Assembly (NCBI GenBank): GCA_037176845.1
Contig: JAYKXP010000009.1
Span: 558,001 to 622,000, forward strand
Origin: Paramarasmius palmivorus
Lineage: Eukaryota; Basidiomycota; Agaricomycetes; Agaricales; Marasmiaceae
Direction: 5' to 3'
Length of the DNA: 64,000 nt
In this document: in pieces, positions 36,079 to 47,334 of the stretch
Layout: every line of letters begins with the position of its first letter
Numbering within the stretch: the first letter of the stretch is position 1
Made by a program: the position numbers and the translations under genes
The notes under the pieces: model-generated
The model's database searches: none
The model's input: only the letters and a program-made list of their open reading frames with translations
Told to the model about the DNA's origin: nothing

Positions 36079-37696
36079 CATCGGTCTGTTAGTCGGGGCG
36101 GCTATTCAAGCGATTATTGCCCCAAAACCCCCAAGATCTCAAGTGTTGCTCTTCCGCAGAGCCCAGTCGTTGGCTACCCCACAAGATCATACGCACCGAT
36201 GGCGCCTTTTATGAATTCACGAAATGTTATGCCCGCGGCGCAGCCCCCACCGCCTACACCGTCTTCCGGAAGACGACATTCTATACTACCGGAGAGTCAG
36301 CCTCCCCCTCGGCCAAGGACGAATTCGAATGCTTCTACTGGTGCCAGTGAGTAGTCGTATTTCTGATACCATCGAAATTATCATGAACCGTTCTCTCAGA
36401 GCCTTTGAAGAGTATATTGAAGAAATCATCACCTCCTGTGGAGAGCACACCTTCCAGTACAGCCTTATCTCAAATCCGACCTTAATGAAGTTTTGACGAT
36501 ATTCTTCCTGATAGAACCTTTTTTAAAGGGTATCTTGAAGAGATCTGGATCGACCAAAGTACAAGGTAGAGCTCCTCCCATCGCCGTTCGCTCGTCGTGC
36601 CACGTCGTTAACCGCCATGTAAAGATCATTACTACACCGATTCCGAACAAGTTGTGAAAGCTTCTGGACATGGTAAATACATAAACTATTCTGATGGATG
36701 GCATTCGATTACTCAGATCTTATATGGTTCTAGGTCGACGTAATTCGCGCGCATCGTCGAACGGTGAGATACTGTCGCAGTTACCACGTGTCGGGATGAC
36801 ATTCATACTGGTCACTTCTTTTAGATGGTCATGCGCGCAGAGGCTCTCAAGATAGCACGGATCGTACATCGAGCAAAGGCAGAGGTGAGGTGGTTGTTAC
36901 CAATTCCTGGAGTATTCTCATTACCTGCCGCTCTAGAAACTCCTTCCATCGAGGAGCAGAAAAAGGCGGCCAACCTCAAGTATACCTATGACAGGGAAAA
37001 TCGGATCCCGATGATCGAGAAATGTATGAGCAACGTTATCTATGTATGCTAACCTTTGGCTGAGTCTACTCTTATCCAGCTCGTCTGAAGGCGGAGGTCA
37101 TTTCACTGAACTGGGTGCTGAGATGTCAAGACGCGTTACGGAAACGGACGCCAGATAACGCCCATCTTTGTAGGGTGTTTGACATTGCATTCCAGCCAGA
37201 CCCGCACCCGCATAATCCCAACGGTCGGTATAAGCCTGGTGCACGCATATGGGATATGCAGCGGAGAATGTATCTCCCAGATCAGGTGGTTCGGGAACAT
37301 TTTGAACAACCAGCCTCTTCGCACTGCACACTCTACAAGATGCACATCATTGTTAGTGCCAATCCTGAGTGGTCGACAGTGGTGGAGCGCAGGAGGGGTA
37401 TCAGGTGTCTTGATGTCTTTAGGGCAGTCTACGACATGCTTCAGAAGCCTTTGACCAGACGGGAACTTGGTATGATACCGCCCGGCAGTCTTCGCTACTG
37501 TGAGGATGCTCAGAACGCCCGCATCAAGGATACTCCTGTACTCGAGGAAGCCGAACGACGCAGAGGGATCCTGCGTATCGATTCTTTTGTGAACTACCGT
37601 TTTTTGCAGGGATTAACGCAGAAGGACGATGTGTGGATGTTGGACACATGTAGTCCTGACGGGAAACCTTTCCCACAACCCCTGACTCCTGCGTAG
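36079..37696 (+). CDS. DUF6699-like protein
   Basis: Multi-exon gene of unknown function whose C-terminal half resembles the basidiomycete DUF6699 domain. Exon 1 is a Pro/Ser-rich disordered leader (MHRSVSRGGYSSDYCPKTPK; PAAQPPPPTPSSGRRHS). Exons 2 and 3 carry two similar motifs, EPLKSILKKSS and KPFLKGILKRSGS. Then follow HYYTDSEQVVKASGHGKYIN, DGHARRGSQDSTDRTSSKGR, and a charged block EEQKKAANLKYTYDRENRIP. The domain proper reads LCRVFDIAFQPDPHP, SHCTLYKMHIIVSANPEWST, VERRRGIRCLDVFRAVYDML and KPLTRRELGMIPPGSLRYCE, ending QKDDVWMLDTCSPDGKPF. Introns are 50-110 nt and phases agree for the joins listed. Domain assignment is by motif pattern only. Confidence 0.65.
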
Positions 37697-39366
37697 CTGT
37701 TTGCATTGCATCTGTTGTACCAATGTATTAGTGGTGAGTGTTATTCTTCGTTTCTTGCTCCTCGATTGATTGTCTCTTCAGTATCTCTCATCGTTTGTAA
37801 CGTTTGCATTTTTTACTGTAGCATTTTCCCTTCTTTCTCTCGGGACACACTGACATATCATTCTTTCGTGGCATTACACCATCCATTCCGCAATTGTTTT
37901 CTATGCAAGTTCTTCTATGCACCCATGTCTAGGTCCTGATTCCAGCCAACAGCGTTGGCATTTTACCAATACTAACTTCGATTCTTACTATCTCCACGAC
38001 ATGGCTGCGTGTTCATTCGTCCGCTTAGCGGCTCTTCCTCTACCCCCCTTCAACCCTACTTTGACATCTACGTATCTCCCTTTCCTCGAGAATTTCGCAC
38101 TACACCGACTACCTAACCTAGCTATAGTTTGCGGCTCCGCTCCACTCCTTTGTCCCTCGATACCTATACCCCGCATCTACCTATTTTTTCCTGGTCACTA
38201 CGCTTCTGTGATCAATACAAGAAATAAACGTAGCTCATACTTATCGCTCAGAATTACTTTCTAGCGGGAATGAGGCCACTGTGCCATCATCTGAACAGGT
38301 TTAGAATTACTGGTGGCATAACATGTGCCGATACCTTCGGACTCGTGTACACGGCTTCCGCGATGTCCTTGTTGACCATTTCATTTCTTTTTAGCTATAA
38401 GCTCTGGAGATAGTCTGGGAGTAAGATGCCGGTTCTGGAGACCGCGTTTTTGATACAGCCGTAACTTTTGCGGGATGACTCTAGGATTGCTATGATTGGA
38501 CATAGGGGTCCTTAATATTCGTGTGAGTACCTCTTTTGAGTCTGTCTCGAGGTCTTTGCGAACTGGGAGCCAGACGGATAGCGACCAGTCACCACGCGTC
38601 GAGTCACGCCGTGGGTTTACTTCGCATAATCACATGATTATTCGTGTCTTACAGCATTACGCTCACGACTCGAGTCTTTCAGCTTTACCATGACCTCGAA
38701 ATCTCAACAGTTGGCGCCCTCGATTTCTATACCTTTATGCTGGATTAATCATTCGCTCTGCCTTCTCGATACCTGACATGCTCAACACCGATGACATGTC
38801 CCCGACTCCGCGAACGCGCTTCAAGTTGGTCTTAACTATGTTTCTTCCCGTCTTATCGGAACCCTGGCAACCTGATATATGAATTTAACATGTCCGGAAG
38901 AGCACACAAATCCATGCTTTTCAATAGGGAAGCTGACCGCCCACCGGCAGAGGCTCCTCAGACCTGTCGAGATCCTCTCATTTACGGCGAGGGACGATGC
39001 TATACGGGTGTGGAATCGTTCCGAATATAACAGCTCTCTGACTTGCCGGCATCGACGCTTTCGCCCAGAAATTCGACTGAATTCATCTTATGTACGAAGA
39101 CAAGAGTAGGGACTCGCGCCCGCGCAAGTGCTCAGTGACACGCTGAACGAACCAACGGTAAACTTTCTCTACCGGTCATTATTGACGCCAGTAATGGACC
39201 TCTCTGAAGTGTAAGAATGCTGCCAGTTTTAAATTCATGGAATGACATATCTGAATACATCCGGCAAGGAACTGCTGAGCCGCTATGTAGCCAACCCTTT
39301 AAAGGGCGTCTGGAATTCAGATTCTCTCAAGCAGCTCTCAACAACATTAGTGACACTGACCTCGTC
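37697..39366. other. 1.7 kb intergenic region before the secreted-protein cluster
   Basis: Long pyrimidine-rich stretches and short frames only. No family motif was seen. The right end is the promoter side of the secreted gene at 39367. Confidence 0.45.
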
Positions 39367-39657
39367 ATGAAATTCTCTCTCGCTTTCGTCTCGCTCTTCT
39401 TCGCGCTCTTGGCCAGAGCCCAGGAATGCCCTCCAGGCTATCAGGTGGTCGAAGCACCCCCTGGCTCCGGAAACCTCATATGCCAAAAGACGGACATAAT
39501 TTGCCCACCGGGATACGAAGTGGTGGAATCTCCCTCAGGCTCCGGGAACTTTTTATGCAAAAAGCTCGAGGTACCGGACTCTGAACTTTGCCCTCCAGGA
39601 TACGTGGCGGTAGAGTCTCCTCCTGGCTCTGGTAATATCGTATGTCAACGTGTTTGA
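39367..39657 (+). CDS. Small secreted cysteine-rich repeat protein, 96 aa
   Basis: Predicted extracellular protein. Residues 1-19 (MKFSLAFVSLFFALLARAQ) form a signal peptide with an AQ end. The mature chain is three tandem modules, each with cysteines 18 residues apart: C21-C39, C46-C64 and C75-C93. The module pattern is CPPGYxVVExPxGSGNxxCxK. No intron is needed. ATG 39367 is chosen because it places the signal peptide at the terminus; the longer upstream frame is non-coding in character. The module is similar to the N-terminal part of the next two genes (CPTGTQPVQ...WWC), so this looks like a family member reduced to, or multiplied from, that module. Function is unknown; effector, cell-wall or antimicrobial roles are possible for such proteins. 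Confidence 0.75.
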   Translation: MKFSLAFVSLFFALLARAQECPPGYQVVEAPPGSGNLICQKTDIICPPGYEVVESPSGSGNFLCKKLEVPDSELCPPGYVAVESPPGSGNIVCQRV

Positions 39658-40567
39658 GTCGCACTGAGTGCTTTGTTGTGAGTGGCTCATGTTACTTTGA
39701 TCCTCATCTAACTAAAACTGCTTTTCCAGACTGGGAACCGCGGAGAAGTAGCCCATTTGTTGAGCTCATTTCATCTATCAAGAGTTCGGGACGTTTCGAG
39801 CTATCACGTACTTAGATGTCTGGCTGAATGTAACTACTGTATTATTTGTGCTATGATCTATTCGACTCTGTTCAAGTGGTATTTTGGCAAATTCAAAGAG
39901 TGGCATGTCTTGATCCAGGCATTATAGTGAAATTAAGTAGTCGGCGGTCGCATTTGCAAATCGGGTGGCTATTCGAGTAACATATATAAGTACAGGTTAA
40001 CGATCTTGTCTGTGTAAGTAAATAGTATGTACTAGGGGGCGCGCGCGACGCGTCTGCTTCACGTGATGTGAAGAAGCAGCATGACTCAATCCCTTCAAGT
40101 TAAACGTCTGAACCTGATCATGGAGTGTACTCTGTTCACTGTCAGATTCTTTCAAACGACGTAGAGAAATACTCCGCGTAAATTCCTTCTTTTGCTTCAT
40201 TCTGAACCCTGTGCTAACTTGTGCTGCAGGATCTTGCAAGTCGACAAGCAGTCTTTCAAAACATTTCCCTGCATGATGTCTCTCCAAACTCTCAGTCATG
40301 AATGCTAGTTCTCTTTGCGCTTTCACTCAAAGAACGCGATTCCATGATGGCTTCAAAAGCGATAGAAGAAACGGAATTAAACTGGGGAGAAAAAAAAAGG
40401 CATCCGTCTTGAAGGGTGAAAACATGCTGGCAAAAGAACATCAATGTTGGTACGTGGAATTACAGTTATACCTTGAAGTTTTTCTGAATGATAGATCTAG
40501 CATGGACTGCCGAGGAACAATATAAAGAAGTCTTTTGCAACATTCAACATTCAGTACACGGCCAGCC
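39658..40567. other. Spacer between secreted genes 1 and 2
   Basis: A 109-codon minus-strand frame at 39997-40326 has no family features. A TATA-like element (TATAAA, 40521-40526) lies 42 bp before the next ATG. Confidence 0.45.
40521..40526 (+). promoter_or_regulatory. TATA-like box of secreted gene 2
   Basis: TATAAA, 42 bp upstream of the ATG at 40568, a spacing that suits a short 5' leader. The tandem relative at 41766 has the same arrangement at 54 bp. Confidence 0.5.
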
Positions 40568-41031
40568 ATGAAGCTCCTCCTAGTCGCACTGTTCATCCGC
40601 TTCCTACTTTTCGCGCAAGCCAAAGTCGAATGCGAGGCAGGGGCCGAACCTGTACAATCGCTTACCGATGGTAGCTGGCGATGCAAGAAGACATTGATAG
40701 CTTGCAGAGGTGGTCCCACGCGCGTGTATCATAAAACTGCAGTACGTTGGACAGAAATTGAACGAGGAGGAAGGCTAAAGTTTTGTATCTAGGACGATCT
40801 GGCCACTATCTGGTGTTGCCCTCGCGCTCGACAACTTGTCATCTTTGACGAGAACACCAGGCTTGGTGTAGTACGTTCTTCATTCTCAAACGCAAGGTCT
40901 ATAGCTGACCTTGGACGTTCCTGCCATAGTGCTGCGGAGCTGGTGAAACTTTCCACGGAGATGGACCGGAAGGTGAATGTCGCGCGGTGGGCGGAGTTCC
41001 TGGGCATGAACAGTTCGTTGCTTCGGCCTAA
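40568..41031 (+). CDS. Small secreted cysteine-rich protein
   Basis: Predicted extracellular protein of about 116 residues in three exons. Signal peptide MKLLLVALFIRFLLFAQA, then the CPxG module (C22-x16-C39; EAGAEPVQSLTDGSWRC) and ACRGGPTRVYHKTA. The second exon gives DDLATIWCCPRARQLVIFDE, the third CCGAGETFHGDGPEGECRAV and a stop at 41031. Introns have GTACG donors and TAG acceptors. Its exon layout and sequence match the first three exons of the gene at 41766 (VWCCPSARQLVIYDD, CCDTGKVYVG), but it stops where that protein continues into a Pro-rich linker and a C-terminal domain. It is therefore a short paralogue: either truncated, or the ancestral small form. I find no obvious frameshift. 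Confidence 0.75.
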
Positions 41032-41765
41032 AAAAATCTTTGCGAGGTCATGGTTACATACAATCTGGTTTTACATCGAAATACAGCACCGTACCTAGAA
41101 ATCCAGCTATCTGTACCTCGATTGTTACTACCTTCATTCACTTGACATTTTGCTACATTCTCTCGTGGGTCAAACAGACGCGTATCAATATCGGCGCTTG
41201 CTCCTGCTCCCGTTGTGACAGATGTGACAATCATCTTTTCCTCTCACATCCACCTCCTCTGAATTCGATATTTGATTCGTTCATGACATTGCAAGTATGC
41301 ATATCAAAATCTCGATAACTGTGCATTAAAAGATCTCTGGAGCAGCGGTTTTTTTCCGGCCAAATTGTGGATCCCCAGTGAACGGCACACGATGGGACTT
41401 CAGTCTCGATGACCGTCTGGCAGTGCGTGGATCGTTAACGTCTAGGATCGACGTCAAATATCTCATGGCTTTTGGCTCGTACAGAACGTGCTAAGCGAAC
41501 TTGACAATGGTGATGACACCTTGCAGCCTCTTCATTCGTCGGCGGGACTGGCAGCTGGAAGACTATTCATTCGCTGTTTGAGCTTCGATACAAGTTGTAC
41601 CTCAGTGAGTGACGCCTAAATTATTTTCAAAGAACAATGACAGAAGCAATCATTCTTTCCAGTCGTGAATTGGCTTCCGTGGCATGAAAGCTGATTGTTC
41701 TCCGCGTATAAAACTCGAGTCAGATTTTCAGGCCAGCCGCTATCCCAAACCCTATCCCCTTCACA
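41032..41765. other. Spacer between secreted genes 2 and 3
   Basis: No homology to the downstream domain of gene 3 is visible here, so gene 2 does not have a simple decayed C-terminal half. A TATAAA at 41707-41712 serves gene 3. Confidence 0.5.
41707..41712 (+). promoter_or_regulatory. TATA-like box of secreted gene 3
   Basis: TATAAA, 54 bp before the ATG at 41766. Confidence 0.5.
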
Positions 41766-43109
41766 ATGAAGCTCCTCCTCCTCGGCTCTTTACTCTCTGT
41801 TGCTACCACTTTGAGGGCTCAGGTTGATTGTCCTACAGGTACACAACCTGTTCAAGATAAAGACGGTAACTGGTGGTGTCAGACTACCGACATTACATGT
41901 CCCGGAGGCGCAAGTCGTGCGTATTTCAAGACATTGGTGAGTTGTTCAGACTGCGATGCTCTATCATACTGATCCGCCACTAGGAAACCTTAGATACTGT
42001 TTGGTGCTGTCCTTCAGCTCGTCAACTCGTCATCTACGATGACCAAACTAAGATCGGTGTCGTGCGTATACTTTGCTCATTGTGTTAACAGCTTCTCAAG
42101 AGTCTTCTGCCCATGCCTAGTGCTGTGACACCGGAAAGGTCTATGTTGGTGATAAGCCAAACGGTCTATGTTGCAACCCCGGCGAGATTATCCAAGATGG
42201 AAAGTGTGCAGTTCCACCACCACCTCCACCACCGGGCCCGGGTGAAGGCTGCCCTAGTCAGCCGAATAACGCCTGCAGATTGCGCAAGGCTTGCGGTACC
42301 GCCGAAAGCAACGGATTGAAATACGGAACCTGCTATCAAATATCGTTCCCTAGTCTTGGAAACTATCAGCTCGGTAGAGGGTATAACGACCGTCCAAATG
42401 AGTACACTCAAAGAGGATTTGTTCAGTCAGTAGTCTGTTGTCTGACTACAACATCACGTTATTGACTGTCGGCCAGAAACATTCCGTTTAAGATCTGCAA
42501 GTCAACGACAGATTGCGGTACCGGCGCCGTTGCGACTGCAGATACCTTCGTTATTGAAGACCAAATTGGACCCCTCGACAACGCGGCTGGTGCAAAAGGC
42601 TGGGTAAGCTGTCTTCTTTCCTATCATTTGACAAACACTAATTGATTTCTTCTAGCTCGTAAGTTGTACTCGATCCTTTGGAATGATCAAACGTTGACCT
42701 CGCCCTTAGAGCAATGCGGCAGACCCTAACATGGTTGCGATTACTACAACTGCAGCAAGTGCTGGACAGTTCAAGGGACAGACCTCTTGCTCCGCTTGCA
42801 AGTGTGTCGTCTCTCTGACAGGTGCTACCCAGGGCCTCACCCTTAACGGTGCCCTCAGCCAAGAGGAAGTTTTCGGTACTGGCTTGGGCTACAGACTCTC
42901 TTTCGTGAGCTCCAACAATTCTTTCACACACTTCAATGGGCTGACACATCTTTAAGCGTCCCAACAAGGGAGCTTCCGTCGACTTGGTGTTCTCCGAGGT
43001 GCCCTGCAAGGTTGGCCCTATTTTGAATAAGGCTGCAGCTGCCTCGAAGACAGTTGGTAACATCGGCCAAACGATAGTGGCTGAGCCTGCTCAAGTGCCT
43101 TTGGCGTAG
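41766..43109 (+). CDS. Secreted cysteine-rich two-part protein, about 343 aa
   Basis: Predicted extracellular protein. Signal peptide MKLLLLGSLLSVATTLRA; N-terminal module C22-x15-C38 (CPTGTQPVQ...WWC), TCPGGASRAYFKTL; then VWCCPSARQLVIYDDQTK and CCDTGKVYVGDKPNGLCCNP. A Pro-rich hinge (PPPPPPPGPG, about residues 115-124) leads to a C-terminal part: CRLRKACGTAESNGLKYGTC, NEYTQRGFVQ, NIPFKICKSTTDCGTGAVA, DTFVIEDQIGP, GQTSCSACKCVVSLTG, and GASVDLVFSEVPCKVGP. All joins are in phase. One codon (CTC, 42656-42658) appears to be a separate 3-nt exon. The C-terminal part is shared with the partial gene at the right edge. The family is not one I can name; the Pro-rich hinge between two Cys-rich parts resembles secreted binding or wall proteins. 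Confidence 0.8.
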
Positions 43110-43243
43110 GGGCAGATTGAACTAAAACACGTATTCTCGCTTCATAGACATACATACAACCACTGAGCAAAACATCGGTTTCATGTTTAGTATTGGCCGT
43201 GATTTATACAATTGAAACGTAAATCATCGAAGTACAACGACGC

Positions 43244-46200
43244 TTATTCCTTGAATGAGCGGTATATGTAAGTGCGAGTCCGATTGACAGTGGTATTGTT
43301 GCCAATTCTAGATTGTGGTTCTGTCCGAGTTCGGTGCAAGTTGGCTCCTTCATGTTTATCTGGGCGAGTACCTCCGCTACCACCTAGGAATCCATCCTGT
43401 TCCCAAAAAATCAGCGGCAGAACAAAGATAATCGTGGTGCTAGTAATTACCTGTAGTAGGTCAAATGCCGACGGCCTGAGGGCAGGTGTTTCTTGGAGTG
43501 TCCTGTTCAAAAAGCTCCGCAGAGGAGACGACGGAGGCTGGGCACGGTTGAGGATTTGCAGTATCAGGTCAGCTCGCTCTCGTGTCAGGTCGATGTGTCG
43601 GTCAAACATCTCTGAGATATCATCAGCTCGTCCAGTTTCAAAGGCGGAGGTTGCCTTCACGTACCAACAGCTAGAACTCCCAAGCTCCATATATCCACCG
43701 CAGGTCCGATTGCGTTGTCTCCCTTGATCTCAGGTGCTGCGAGCCGTCCCGGTGAAGTCGAGGTTGTTTCTTTGAGCATCGCGCAGAGTTCTGGCTCTCA
43801 TGTCAAAGACGGTCAAAACAATACAGCAAAATAGAACATACTTAATCGTGCAATCCGAGAGCCCTGTCCAAAGACTACCTGTTCCGAGTCGATGCTCCCA
43901 TGCGTGATGTTATGTCGATGCAGATAATGCACGGCTTGGACGACGTGTCGCATGATGTTCGCCAGGTGTGATTCCTGTAAACCAACACTTCGACTGCGTC
44001 TGGCAACATCACTAATCTCGTCCTTCAGGGTTCGAGGTTGAGCCACGGTTTCTAGAATTACCCAAAGGTGACCGTCATGCTGAAAGAGGTCAATGTAATT
44101 CAAAATATTGGGGTGATGAAGGAAGCGCATTTCGTTGAACTCATCGACCAGCCGTCTCAGGGAGGCTCGGTGCTGTCCGACAAGAGCCTTTTTGATCGCG
44201 ACAGACGAATTTGTCCCTTTAATTCGCGCTGAGAAGACTTCGAGATTAGGGCTAGACATTCATCTATAAGTCATATGCATTTCCTGGTATGGAAGTGCGT
44301 ATCGTTACCTTTGGTGTACCAGCTTGAGGTCTTGATATATCCGTTGAGGGTCGGCATGTTTCCGAACGCGTTGAAGGTCCATCAAGAACGAGGAATGTTC
44401 GGAAGAAGTCAAACGACGATATGGTGTAAACGTCTTTGGAGTGCCATGTGTTTCCACGCTATCCGACCTATCTGGCCTCAACGGCGCAGTTCCCTCCACA
44501 CTGAAAGTAATAACTGGCGAGTTATTTGATATCAACACGGCCGAGGCGGTTGGCCCAATGCCAGCACTCTCCACGATTCGTTCGAATTCCGCCATGACCT
44601 GTTGACTTTTCGGGCGATCATCCCTGTTCTCGTGCCAACAACTTTGCACCAAACTCCAGAGCCTATCTGATATCACGTTGGGCCGCTTGGGCCGCTTTCC
44701 TGTGGAGACTTCGAGGATTACTTTGGCTTCGCCGATGTCAGGGAACGGCGGTTTCCCCGTGTACACCTATTGCACCATAAATAACATGTCTTTGAAGCCA
44801 GTGCAATAATTGCGCACCTCCACGCAAACGCAGCCATATGCGTATATATCGCTGGCAGGTGTTCGTCTGTGATGACTATCGACAGGAGAAAACAGTAGCT
44901 CTGGAGCCATCCATCGCACCGTCCCGCCATGATCGGTGGTGTTCTGTCTGGTAGCGTCCGCGAAGACCGTTAAACCAAAGTCCGCAATACGCGGCTGACC
45001 CTTCTCATCAATGAGAATGTTGAACTAGACAAAAACATATCATGAATGAATCAAGTTTCACGAAAGATAGAAACACGTACGCCCTTGAGATCTCCGTGCA
45101 CAACTTTTTTTGAGTGGAGATAGTTAATCCCTTGAATGATTCCGAACAACTAGGACCATCTTGTCAGTAGTCGAAGATACTCGATTTGCTAAACATACCA
45201 AGCGGTTGATGTCCGCTTTCGGATTCTTCTTCAAGAACTGCATTATTGTACCATTGGCCATCCACGGCGACACCATACAAGGGTGTCGAGGAAAGTTCTC
45301 CGCATCAATGCCGAGAAAGGGTAGGATAAATTTGTGATCCAGTTGGCGCCAAATCAGCGCTTCCTTGCAGAATTTCTGGATACGATCGGCCTGAGTTTAC
45401 CAAAGCACCACCAAAGGATAAAGAACCTCACCTGAAAGATCCTATGCCTAGCGTCATGTGAGTTGTTCTGAAAGGTGCGCAGCCTCTTCAAAGCTACTTG
45501 CTCTCCTTCGTAAGAGCTTTTATACACGTCTCCAAACGTTCCTCCAAACGAGCACCGACCATCTTGAACTGTCCTTACGCCGGAGATGAAGATAGGAAGC
45601 GGTAGACCACTGGATAGCTTGGATAGTTCAACCAGAAGCTTTTTCGCCTCGGTGCGAAGAACGTGGTCTCTGGTGATGACATTCTCGTTATTCTCCTCGA
45701 GTATCTGGAAGAGAAATCGTCAGGTTTCCGGCATTACAATAAGAATCTATATACCTGTTGGAGTGCGTCCATGAAAGCATCAGCATCAGCATCCTTCAAT
45801 CCCTTTGCAATTTCCTTCTCCTTCTCCGAAGAAAGTACCGCAGCCATCATACCTGCGACCTTTTGTTCATCTTTTGCAGTAGCTTCGTATACCTTTGCGC
45901 TATTGCATTTCTCAGTCGCGCTTAACATCTATAGCGTAGCGGGTAAGACAACACGAACGACATCGAGGCCAGTTGAGCACATACCTCAGATATCATTTCT
46001 CGGTACCTATGGCTTTGTACGACTCCGTGCACAGCGCTCAGGGGTGCATCGTCTTCTGACTTGGACAACATACTGTCTGTTGATCTGAAAATGCATCAGG
46101 CCTTATATGAGCGCCTGATCCGCTACATAGGTTGAGCGTAACGCGCACCCGAGGGAGTTGCGACATATAGCACGTTCGGCCAGTTCAAGGAGATGCTATG

Positions 46201-47000
46201 TCGTACGAGAATAAGTGAGCGGTGCAGAGACGTGAAGTATACCACTTACCGAATAAACCTAGACGGTGTTCTGCTTGATATTAAGCTCTTTGTAGTAGAC
46301 GTGGGTTTGCGTACCTCTTGGGGTAAATCTAACAATAAGGTTAGGACTGGTGATATCTGGATAGCACAGGAATAGTTTCCTCACACTTCTGGCGTTCAAC
46401 TTCCTTCTTCCTGATAGGCTCCTCGGAAACAGCAGTTTCAGTCGAGTTCCGTGCCCCCGTCTAAAAGACACGCGTTAACAATAGCTCCCATTTAAATTCT
46501 AACTGCAGACGTACCTCGATAGCCATTTCATTCTCTTCAACATACGGCTCTTCTTGCGGAAGTGGAGGTAAAGGCATGTTCATCTGCTCCTTCCATTTCC
46601 GTTTGCGTTCTCTCCTAGCCAACTTGTCCACTGCAATAGACGATAGATCTGTAGCAATACTATGATGCGGTGAGGTCGATTCTGTCGGTGGTTGAACGGA
46701 AACTGTTATTCGCGTCGTTTCAGCCTATGAACGCTTGCACCATCAGGACTGTACCGGGCTTGGTTAAGGATAGAGATTACGCACGTCGTTAGAGGGAAAC
46801 GATTCCCTGTATAGCGACTGATTATTGGGTAACGGTGGTAGAGGCGGTGAAGATCTGCGTAATTGAGCGAAGCTTGGGAGAGGAGGACGTTGGTTAATAT
46901 GCCGTCTTCTAACAGATCGGAGGGTTCTGGGTGGCTCGCTGAGGGTAGAAGGTAAAAGGACGTCAAAGTCAACAGAAGTGTTGACTGTCGTTTGAGTCAT
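43244..47000 (-). CDS. TKL kinase fused to a STE20/PAK-like pseudokinase
   Basis: One spliced gene of about 13 exons. The N-terminal 250-300 residues are disordered and Pro/Ser-rich (start MTQTTVNTSVDFDVLLPS at 47000; PPLPPLPNNQ; a basic stretch LARRERKRKWKEQ). A helical region follows (MLSATEKCNSAKVYEATAKD; KEIAKGLKDADADAFMDAL). Kinase domain 1 has the Gly loop GGTFGDVYKSSYEGEQVALK, the catalytic loop VVHGDLKGFNILID, metal-binding ADFGLT, MAPELL, DIYAYGCVCVE and VYTGKPPFPDI, as in Agaricomycete TKL kinases, and looks active. After a Ser/Thr linker comes DPQRIYQDLKLVHQ, which splices in phase to SPNLEVFSARIKGTNSSVAI. That second domain has VAIKK, HPNILNYIDLF and VDIWSLGVLAV like PAK kinases. 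However, the Gly loop is gone, HRD is HGS, and DFG is replaced by PEL, so it should not transfer phosphate. A regulatory or scaffolding role is inferred. Confidence 0.82.
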
Positions 47001-47334
47001 TGTCGAGGTTGGTGAAGAAGATAAGGACTGAGGTAATTGGAAACTGTAGTTCTTGATAACTTCGCGAAATGTTGTAAAAAGAGGTACAAGCTCTATGAGC
47101 TATGCATAGCACCGGTCAGCGAAGGTGATATGAGTGCTGTGGGAAGTGTAGAAGAGTGCCTCGAGGCATGATGCGTGAGGGAGTGAATCAATTCAAGAGC
47201 GAAAAGGCGGGATCACAGGTCAAGAACATCGGACCGAGGTTATTGATAACGAGAACTCGGACTCGGACTATACTAGAAATTCGGGATAGAACATTATCAC
47301 AAAACAACACTTTTGCCAATAGACACAGTAAAAG
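47001..47334. other. Spacer, kinase gene promoter
   Basis: A 334-bp spacer between the kinase-pseudokinase start and the SHO1-like stop, both on the minus strand. No other signal was seen. Confidence 0.5.

Noticed and set aside
39217..39366. N-terminal extension of secreted gene 1
   Set aside because: The added 50 residues would bury the signal peptide; composition is non-coding.
39997..40326. 109-codon minus-strand frame between secreted genes
   Set aside because: No family, no splice support, and it overlaps the promoter side of gene 2.
43813..44259. Stand-alone 148-codon kinase-like gene starting at 44259
   Set aside because: The upstream exon carries the PAK-type lead-in and splices in phase to residue 3 of this frame, so it is better read as part of the fused gene.
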